From NCBI GenBank assembly GCA_029287875.1, contig JARFQH010000355.1, positions 1 through 5,164 on the forward strand: 5,164 bases of DNA, given 5' to 3'. Below, one piece after another: positions 1 through 5,164 of the stretch. A program made the translations under genes and the position numbers. Position 1 is the first letter of the stretch. Every line of letters begins with the position of its first letter. Source of the DNA: Desulfobacteraceae bacterium (lineage in GTDB: Bacteria; Desulfobacterota; Desulfobacteria; Desulfobacterales; SG8-13). The notes below the pieces were generated by a model. The model saw only the letters and a program-made list of their open reading frames with translations. It had not been told where the DNA came from and made no database searches.

Positions 1-1688
1 CGGTTTTTGAGTCCCACCACGACGCCGCCGGCATCGGATTTATGCAGTATTTGTGGGGAGACGATTTTCATCACGACCGGATAGGTGATCTCTTCGGCGA
101 TGTCAACGGCTTCACGGTCGTCTTTGGCCAGCCGTGTCGGCAGCACATTGAAACCGTAGCATTGAAGCAGGTCCGTTCCGTCCAATTCACCCAAATGGGT
201 TTTCCCCGCCGCAAGGCAGGAGTTTATGATCCGATCGGCCCGCTCCCGATCGTGTTGGAGTGTCAGCGGGGCCAGCTGCTGGCGGCTCACCCACTGGGAG
301 TACTTGTAAAGGGTCCCGAAGGCCTTGGCGGCGTTTTCCGGAAAGTTGAACACCGGATAGCCATGCTGCTGTAGATATTTTACCCCGGCCGAGACATCGA
401 CGATCCCCATGAAGCTGCACAGGATCGGTTTTTGGGAACCCCTGGCCACGCGCACAATCGCTTCGGCGGTGGCCAGCGCGTTGGTCATCGACTGCGGCGT
501 TAAGATCACCAGGGCCCCGTCTACACCTTCGTCCTTTATGACCGCCGACAGTGCATTTTCGTAACGATCCGGGGAGGCATCACCGATGACATCGACCGGA
601 TTGTTGAGATTGGCGGTCTCGGGAAGATGGCTGGCCAAAGCCGCGATGGTTTCTTCATGAAAACAGGCCAGCCTGAGACCGGATGAAACCGTCACGTCTG
701 TGGCCACGATTCCCGGGCCACCGGCATTGGTAATGATGGCCACCCGGTTCCCGTGGGGGACTTTTCGGCGCAGTTTGCCGAGGGCGCTTTCCTCTTTGTA
801 AGCAAAAGCGCTCGCAAAATCAAAAAGCTCGTGGATTGATTCCGCACGGATGATACCGGTCTGCTTGAAAATCGCATCGTAAACCGCTTCAGATCCGGCC
901 AGCGCGCCGGTATGCGAGGCAGCCGCCGCCGCGCCGGCCACGGTCCGGCCGGATTTGATCACCAGCACCGGCGTTCTGCGATAGCCAGACGTAATTTCTT
1001 TGACCGTTTCGACAAATTCCGGCCCCCGGCGCAGTTCTTCCAGGTAGATCATGATGACCTCGGTGTTCGTGTCCTCGTGCAGATAGCGCAACAGATCCAG
1101 CTCGTCCACGTCGGCCTTGTTGCCGATGGAGATAAACTTTGAAAACCCGAAGTCCCGGTCGGCGGCAAAATCCAGAACGGCCGTACACAAGGCGCCGCTT
1201 TGGGATATAAATGAGATTTTACCGGAATTTGGCATGCGCGCCGAAAAACTGGCGTTTAGCCGCACCTCGGGCAGGGGATTGATGACGCCCAGGCAGTTGG
1301 GACCTACCAGCCGGATGGCCGCTTCTTTGCAGATCGAAACGATCCGGTTTTCGATCTCTGCGCCGCGCTCACCCACTTCACGAAAACCGGCCGAAACGAT
1401 CACAATCCCCTTAACCCCCGATTCGGCCGCCTCTTTGACAGCTTCAAGGGCCAGCCGGGGGGGCAGAATGAGCATGGCCAGATCCACCTGATCGGGGATT
1501 ACTTTTACCGACGGATAGGCCCGCACACATAATATCGATTTGGCGTTGGGATTGACCGGATAGAGGGTGCCGGTGTAGCCACCACGTAAAATGTTGGCGA
1601 AAATGTCATGTCCCACCTTGCCGGGTGTGGTCGATGCGCCGACGACGGCGACCGATTGCGGTGAGAAAATGGCATCGAGCGCATGCAT
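1..1688 (-). CDS. Acyl-CoA synthetase (NDP/ADP-forming), fused alpha-beta type, 3' end cut by window edge
   Basis: Cytoplasmic enzyme of the ADP-forming acetyl-CoA synthetase family (acyl-CoA + ADP + Pi <-> acid + CoA + ATP). The frame stays open from ATG 1688 to base 1, giving 562 residues. Visible order: CoA-binding Rossmann domain (about 5-135; VAVVGAS at 13-19, GPNCLGVINP at 129-138); succinyl-CoA-ligase-like domain (about 155-290; SQSGA at 162-166, YLE at 215-217, SHTG at 258-261); a further ligase domain (about 312-460; TNAGGPG at 320-326, NPVDVIGD at 363-370); then the start of an ATP-grasp domain (about 500 on; HKSDAGGVVVG at 549-559). His259 matches the phosphorylated His of the family and Glu217 its partner, so catalysis looks intact. 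The start is fixed by an AGGAGA 7 nt upstream. It lies 36 nt after the CoA-transferase/GNAT gene, consistent with an operon. The rest of the ATP-grasp domain, and any extra C-terminal domain, are outside the window. Family confidence is high; the acyl substrate is unknown. Confidence 0.95.
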   Translation of the reverse strand, partial: MHALDAIFSPQSVAVVGASTTPGKVGHDIFANILRGGYTGTLYPVNPNAKSILCVRAYPSVKVIPDQVDLAMLILPPRLALEAVKEAAESGVKGIVIVSAGFREVGERGAEIENRIVSICKEAAIRLVGPNCLGVINPLPEVRLNASFSARMPNSGKISFISQSGALCTAVLDFAADRDFGFSKFISIGNKADVDELDLLRYLHEDTNTEVIMIYLEELRRGPEFVETVKEITSGYRRTPVLVIKSGRTVAGAAAAASHTGALAGSEAVYDAIFKQTGIIRAESIHELFDFASAFAYKEESALGKLRRKVPHGNRVAIITNAGGPGIVATDVTVSSGLRLACFHEETIAALASHLPETANLNNPVDVIGDASPDRYENALSAVIKDEGVDGALVILTPQSMTNALATAEAIVRVARGSQKPILCSFMGIVDVSAGVKYLQQHGYPVFNFPENAAKAFGTLYKYSQWVSRQQLAPLTLQHDRERADRIINSCLAAGKTHLGELDGTDLLQCYGFNVLPTRLAKDDREAVDIAEEITYPVVMKIVSPQILHKSDAGGVVVGLKN

Positions 1689-1695
1689 GAGCAAT

Positions 1696-1701
1696 TCTCC
1701 T
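1696..1701 (-). promoter_or_regulatory. Ribosome binding site of the acyl-CoA synthetase
   Basis: On the minus strand AGGAGA lies 7 nt before ATG 1688. A second ATG (1684-1682) overlaps the first by one base-pair step but is in another frame. The Shine-Dalgarno spacing and the conserved N-terminus (LDAIFSPQSVAVVGAS) support ATG 1688 as the start. The 36-nt gap 1689-1724 holds nothing else recognisable and no terminator hairpin, consistent with co-transcription. Confidence 0.8.
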
Positions 1702-1724
1702 ATTCTGTAAGGGCAGAGACGTCG

Positions 1725-3596
1725 TCAGGCGGGGTCATCAAAGCGGCAGTTCAGCAGCAAGTCATCCCCCAAAACCGAAACGACTTTGTACGGCAACGTC
1801 TTGAAAAGCTTTATCATGCGTTGGTTTTGCGGTGATGTGATGGCAAACAAGCCGAAGATGCCGTTTTCCCGGGCGGCTTCGGCCAGCTTGCGGATTAAAA
1901 TCCGGCCGAGCCTCTTGCCCTGATAGTCTTTGCTGACCGAAAAGGCGATTTCCGCTAGATTTTTCGCTTCATCAAGGTAATACTCTCCAACACCCACCAC
2001 GCGGCCAAAACCGAACTCTCCCACAACGGCGACAATGGTCAGATTGCGGATGTAATCGATCTGGCTCATGCTTTCCACCTCATCGCGCACGAAGCGTTTC
2101 TTTTCATGAAAGAATCGCGAAACGACGTCTTGTCGATCCAGGTGGTAAAAGTGTTCCTGGATCCTTCTTTCGTCAACCGGTTTCGCCGGTCGCAAAACAA
2201 TCTTTTCACCGTCGATGACGATGGTTTCCTCGATTTTAACCGGATAGATGCCGTGGACCGATTCACCTAAACTCCGTTCGGTACCGATCATCCCCAACTG
2301 TTTAGCATTTTGCAACAGCTCTTCCCGAAAATCGGGGTGGGCGATGCTGATCATGGCCAACGCCCGTTCCTGGGTGCTTTTTCCGAAAAGATTGACCGCC
2401 CCGTACTCCGTTACGACATCGCGCACATCGTCTCTGGGAACGGTGACGACCGTATTGTTCAGCAACGGCACGATCCGGCTGGTTTTGCCGTCATCGGTGG
2501 TCGATTGGAGCATGATGATGGATTTTCCGCCGGCGGAGCGGTTGGCCCCCCTGACAAAGTCTGGAATGCCTGAAACCCCGGCGAAAAGGGTGTACGCCAC
2601 GGCATCGCAGGAAACCTGACCGGCCAGGTCCATGCACTGCGCCACGTTCATGGAAACCATTTTGTTGTGACGGGCGATGATATCGATGTCATTGACGTAA
2701 TCGGAGGGATAAAAGTCCACCGCCGGATTGATATGCAGGAATTCATACAGGGCTGGTGTTCCAACGGCACAGCTGGCGACCATTTTGCCGTTGTTGTAGC
2801 CTTTGCTGCGGTTGTTGATAACACCTCTGGAATACAGATGCATGATATCCTCGGTGAGGAACTGCGAATGGATCCCCAGATCGTTCTTGTCCGACAAGGC
2901 CTGGCCGGTTGCCTGGGAGGCAGCATCCAGGCCGATTTGCAGGGTTGAACCATCCTCTATCAGCCGGGCGATATGCCGGCCGATGAGATTGGCCGGCTCT
3001 GATTTCGGAACCGGAGAGATGGTCAAAAGATCCTCATCGTGCTCGACGATGGCATCCACATCATTAACATGGATGAAACTCCGGCCGAGCACCATGGGCA
3101 TCTTCGTATTGACCTGGGCAATCACCCGGTCGGCGCAAAGGGCGGCCGCCAGGGTGACGTCCACCGAAACCCCCAAACTCATCCAGCCAAAATCATCCGG
3201 CGGGCTGACCTGGACCAGGGCCACGTCGAGGGGAATTCTTCTGCTGGTGAAAAGCTGGGGTATCGCAGACATGTTCACCGGTGTGTAAAAGCGCATGTTT
3301 CTTGCCAAACCGCCGGTATCGGCCGATCCGAGATAAAAGGACCGGATACTCAAGCTTTGATCCTGGGTTTTGTTGGCGATCAAGTACAAGGAGGTGGTTT
3401 CATGGGACATCAAACGAATAATTTCGATATTGCTGAAGCGCTGGGCGGCCTCGGCAAGCCCTCTGACCAGACATTGGGGCTCGCCGCAATAGGAACCGAT
3501 AAAAATTCGTTGGCCCGAGCGAATCGAAGCGATGGCTTCTTGGACGCTTTTTTTCTTTTGAACATAATCGTCTGCCCAATAACTTCCGATTGCCAT
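1725..3596 (-). CDS. Bifunctional acetyl-CoA hydrolase/CoA-transferase family protein with C-terminal GNAT acetyltransferase domain
   Basis: A complete 623-residue cytoplasmic protein. Residues 5-440 are an acetyl-CoA hydrolase/4-hydroxybutyrate CoA-transferase-type domain: SGQRIFIGSYCGEPQ at 27-41, VSPPDDFGW at 130-138, GVSGIPDFVRGA at 340-351, GGKSI at 356-360, SRIVPLL at 373-379, VVTEYGAVNLFGK at 394-406, IAHPDFREEL at 418-427. Residues about 465-615 are a GNAT domain: LRPAKPVDE at 468-476, AEIAFSV at 548-554, acetyl-CoA loop DYQGKRLGRIL at 557-567, and a late SPQNQRMIKLF stretch at 588-598. The GNAT part most resembles Pat-type protein lysine acetyltransferases. The family normally transfers CoA through a catalytic Glu in a GIHTEM-like motif; here it reads GIHSQF with Gln245, and the glycine loop before it reads GLDAAS at 222-227. 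The acetyl-CoA loop also has Arg562 where Gly is usual. ATG 3596 is preferred over an in-frame ATG at 3683: the upstream 29 residues are shadow translation of the thiolase remnant, and family homology begins at MAIGSYW. Substrates and the acetylated target are unknown. Confidence 0.93.
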   Translation of the reverse strand: MAIGSYWADDYVQKKKSVQEAIASIRSGQRIFIGSYCGEPQCLVRGLAEAAQRFSNIEIIRLMSHETTSLYLIANKTQDQSLSIRSFYLGSADTGGLARNMRFYTPVNMSAIPQLFTSRRIPLDVALVQVSPPDDFGWMSLGVSVDVTLAAALCADRVIAQVNTKMPMVLGRSFIHVNDVDAIVEHDEDLLTISPVPKSEPANLIGRHIARLIEDGSTLQIGLDAASQATGQALSDKNDLGIHSQFLTEDIMHLYSRGVINNRSKGYNNGKMVASCAVGTPALYEFLHINPAVDFYPSDYVNDIDIIARHNKMVSMNVAQCMDLAGQVSCDAVAYTLFAGVSGIPDFVRGANRSAGGKSIIMLQSTTDDGKTSRIVPLLNNTVVTVPRDDVRDVVTEYGAVNLFGKSTQERALAMISIAHPDFREELLQNAKQLGMIGTERSLGESVHGIYPVKIEETIVIDGEKIVLRPAKPVDERRIQEHFYHLDRQDVVSRFFHEKKRFVRDEVESMSQIDYIRNLTIVAVVGEFGFGRVVGVGEYYLDEAKNLAEIAFSVSKDYQGKRLGRILIRKLAEAARENGIFGLFAITSPQNQRMIKLFKTLPYKVVSVLGDDLLLNCRFDDPA

Positions 3597-3602
3597 AAAA
3601 TG

Positions 3603-3608
3603 CCCCCT
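3603..3608 (-). promoter_or_regulatory. Ribosome binding site of the CoA-transferase/GNAT gene, overlapping the thiolase stop
   Basis: On the minus strand AGGGGG lies 6 nt before ATG 3596 and shares two bases with the TAG stop (3609-3607) of the thiolase remnant. Such tight packing is typical of translationally coupled operon genes. It suggests the CoA-transferase/GNAT gene was originally the direct partner of the thiolase. The motif also decides the start in favour of 3596 rather than 3683. Confidence 0.65.
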
Positions 3609-3771
3609 ACACTTTTTCCAAAATCGTGGCCATGCCCTGGCCGCCGCCGATGCACAGGGTGGCAAGGCCCAGAGAATGGTCATTTCGCGCCATCTCGCCC
3701 ATCAGGGTCAGGACGATGCGGGCGCCGGTACAACCGATGGGATGACCGATGGAAATCCCGCTATTCAGATT
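3607..3771 (-). pseudogene. Thiolase (acetyl-CoA C-acetyltransferase family), C-terminal remnant
   Basis: The minus strand read down to TAG 3609-3607 gives about 53 residues that match the end of a thiolase: GISIGHPIGCTGARIV, then GLATLCIGGGQGMATILEKV at the C-terminus. Both C-terminal catalytic signatures are present: the His of GHPIG and the Cys of CIGGGQG. Thiolases run about 390 residues, so roughly 85 percent, including the N-terminal nucleophilic Cys, is missing and the piece cannot be an enzyme. Going upstream in this frame, similarity stops at about 3765-3771, just where the PFOR gene ends in another frame; beyond it the frame only gives PFOR shadow (PRRRK). No start codon or ribosome binding site serves the remnant. 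It ends 10 nt before the CoA-transferase/GNAT start. It looks like the 3' stump left by a deletion or recombination; an assembly chimera would look the same. Confidence 0.88.
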
Positions 3772-5164
3772 CTTCCGCCGTCTCGGCGGGGAGTTTTTCT
3801 TCGGCCAGCCGCTTCAGGTTTTCATAACGCTCATTGTATTCTTCTTCCAGGCGCGTATTGAGCCTTTCGGCCTCATCCGGGAATGATTTTTTCAGGGACG
3901 CGTATCGCACTTCACCGGCTAAAAATTCCTGCAGGCTTCCATCGGGTTGCTTGGAATCCAAAGTAAAGGGATTTTTGCCCTCGGCCTTCAATGCGGGGTT
4001 ATACCGGTAAAGCGGCCAGTAACCGCTCTGGACGGCCAGTTTGGTCTCTTCCTGGCTTTTACCCATACCCCTTTTTATCCCCTGGTTGATACAGGGAGCG
4101 TAACACATGATAAGCGAAGGCCCGTCATAGGATTCGGCTTCGGTAACCGCTTTTATGAGCTGCTGCTTGTTGGCCCCCATGCCGACATTTGCAACGTAGA
4201 CATAGCCGTAGGACATGGCAATGGCACCCAGGTCTTTTTTGGCGGTTTTCTTGCCGGAAGCCGCAAATTTGGCCACTGAGCCGGTGGGCGTCGCCTTGGA
4301 GGACTGACCACCGGTGTTGGAATACACCTCGGTGTCGAAAACGATGACATTGATGTCTTCGCCGGTTGACAGCACATGATCGATGCCGCCAAAGCCGATG
4401 TCATAGGCCGCACCGTCGCCGACAAAAATCCAGTAGGATTTCTTGGTAAACAGCTGGGACAGGGCCGCGATTTCACTTAATAGCGGATTGTCGCGGTGCG
4501 CCGGCAGAAGTGCTTTGAGCCGGTCGCCGTAATTCCGGGACCCCTCGGCATCCTGCATGTTGTCCAGCCAGCCGGTGAGGGCGTCTTTGACCTCCTGCGG
4601 CAGCGTGTCGGCCGCCAGGGCCTCTTTGGTCCGGTCCGCCAATTTGCGTCGCTGCTGAAGGGCGCCCAAAAACATGCCGTAGGTAAATTCGGCCGCGTCT
4701 TCAAACAGCGAATTGCCCCAGGTGGGGCCAAACCCGTCCTGATTGACACAGTATGGGATGGCCGGTGCGCTGCCGCCCCAGATGGAACTGCAGCCGGTGG
4801 CATTGCCGATGACCATCCGCTCGCCATAAAGCTGGGTCAGGAGCTTGGCATAGGGCGTCTCCCCGCAACCAGAACAGGCTCCTGAGAACTCGAGCAGCGG
4901 CCGGCAGAACTGGCTGCCCTTGACAGAGGTTCGCTTCAGAAGGTTATCCCTCACCGGCAGGGTTGCGGAATATTGCTGACTGGGCACCTGAAGCGCCGTC
5001 TGGGTGTCCAGTGGTTTCATCACCAGGGCCTTCTTTTTAGCCGGGCAGATGTCCGCGCAGTTGCCGCAGCCCATGCAGTCCAGGGGATAGACCTGAATGC
5101 GGAAGTGATACTCCTTGAGTTCTTTGCCGAGGGCTTTTTTGGCCTCGAACCCCGCCGGCGCCTC
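3761..5164 (-). CDS. nifJ: Pyruvate:ferredoxin (flavodoxin) oxidoreductase, C-terminal part; 5' end cut by window edge
   Basis: Oxygen-sensitive cytoplasmic enzyme: pyruvate + CoA + oxidised ferredoxin <-> acetyl-CoA + CO2 + reduced ferredoxin. The frame is open from base 5164 to TAG 3763-3761, showing 467 residues. Counting from the right edge: a ferredoxin-type 4Fe-4S motif CxxCxxCxxxCP (Cys30, 33, 36, 40); proximal-cluster Cys97 and Cys100 (CSGCGETPY), Cys125 (GNATGCSS) and Cys358 (YAPCINQG); and the thiamine-diphosphate site VGDG at 248-251 with DTEVYSNTGGQSSKATPTG further on. Asp250, Thr278 and Val280 keep the 28- and 30-residue spacing of the Mg ligands of the Desulfovibrio africanus enzyme (Asp963, Thr991, Val993), and Cys358 keeps the spacing to Cys1071. 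The protein ends about where that enzyme would be at residue 1180, so it lacks its extra C-terminal domain. The last ten residues (LPAETAEESE) abut the thiolase junction, so the native tail may differ. About 700 N-terminal residues lie off the window. Confidence 0.97.
   Translation of the reverse strand, partial: EAPAGFEAKKALGKELKEYHFRIQVYPLDCMGCGNCADICPAKKKALVMKPLDTQTALQVPSQQYSATLPVRDNLLKRTSVKGSQFCRPLLEFSGACSGCGETPYAKLLTQLYGERMVIGNATGCSSIWGGSAPAIPYCVNQDGFGPTWGNSLFEDAAEFTYGMFLGALQQRRKLADRTKEALAADTLPQEVKDALTGWLDNMQDAEGSRNYGDRLKALLPAHRDNPLLSEIAALSQLFTKKSYWIFVGDGAAYDIGFGGIDHVLSTGEDINVIVFDTEVYSNTGGQSSKATPTGSVAKFAASGKKTAKKDLGAIAMSYGYVYVANVGMGANKQQLIKAVTEAESYDGPSLIMCYAPCINQGIKRGMGKSQEETKLAVQSGYWPLYRYNPALKAEGKNPFTLDSKQPDGSLQEFLAGEVRYASLKKSFPDEAERLNTRLEEEYNERYENLKRLAEEKLPAETAEESE

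Noticed and set aside
1117..1491. A 124-residue plus-strand open frame inside the synthetase gene
   Set aside because: Antisense to a continuous, motif-bearing synthetase frame that runs from 1688 to the window edge.
2803..3288. A 161-residue plus-strand open frame inside the CoA-transferase gene
   Set aside because: Fully antisense to a strongly conserved domain; rich in Ser, Arg and Pro in the manner of shadow frames and without family features.
3597..3683. A longer N-terminus for the CoA-transferase/GNAT protein starting at ATG 3683
   Set aside because: The extra 29 residues overlap the thiolase remnant in another frame, do not resemble the family, and the better ribosome binding site serves ATG 3596.
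3735..3768. Possible terminator hairpin after PFOR (GGGAT...ATCCC) and the repeated CATCGGT
   Set aside because: The stem is only five pairs with an 11-base loop and no following U-run; the bases are explained by the conserved thiolase GHPIG coding sequence.
3761..3800. Programmed ribosomal frameshift joining PFOR to the thiolase frame
   Set aside because: The A-run here is only five bases (GAAAAAC), not a proper slippery heptamer; no supporting hairpin was seen, and a PFOR tipped with 53 thiolase residues makes no functional sense.
3039..3827. A 262-residue open frame on the plus strand, the longest on that strand
   Set aside because: It lies entirely antisense to the CoA-transferase/GNAT gene, the thiolase remnant and the PFOR end. 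Its translation shows no recognisable motifs, and high-GC coding regions often leave such open antisense frames.

Overview
This window is one strand-consistent stretch of acetyl-CoA metabolism. All supported genes are on the minus strand, so transcription runs from the right edge (5164) to the left edge (1). In that order they are: the C-terminal 467 residues of a single-chain pyruvate:ferredoxin oxidoreductase (PFOR; start off the window); a 3' scrap of a thiolase gene (about the last 53 codons only); a complete 623-residue fusion of an acetyl-CoA hydrolase/CoA-transferase domain with a GNAT acetyltransferase domain; and the first 562 residues of an NDP-forming acyl-CoA synthetase (end off the window). 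No tRNA, rRNA, CRISPR array, insertion sequence, promoter or convincing terminator was seen. Almost every base is coding; the only real gaps are 36 nt (1689-1724) and 10 nt (3597-3606).

The gene content, the GC-rich coding sequence and the CoA-transferase/GNAT fusion suggest an anaerobe of the Desulfobacterota type (sulfate reducer or syntroph, Desulfobacterales-like). This is inferred from family knowledge, not from a marker gene.

Functionally, PFOR interconverts pyruvate and acetyl-CoA with ferredoxin. The CoA-transferase/hydrolase domain would move or release CoA from acyl-CoA. The NDP-forming synthetase would convert acetyl- or acyl-CoA plus ADP and Pi into the acid, CoA and ATP. The GNAT domain resembles the one in Pat-type protein lysine acetyltransferases and could add acetyl-CoA-dependent regulation.

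Three points deserve attention. First, a rearrangement (or assembly) junction lies exactly at the PFOR stop codon, where the thiolase gene has lost its first ~85 percent. Second, the CoA-transferase domain has Gln245 where the family's covalent catalytic Glu is expected, and a changed glycine-rich loop before it. Third, a Pat-like GNAT is attached to a CoA-transferase rather than to an NDP-forming synthetase, while a synthetase that keeps its catalytic His is encoded immediately downstream.
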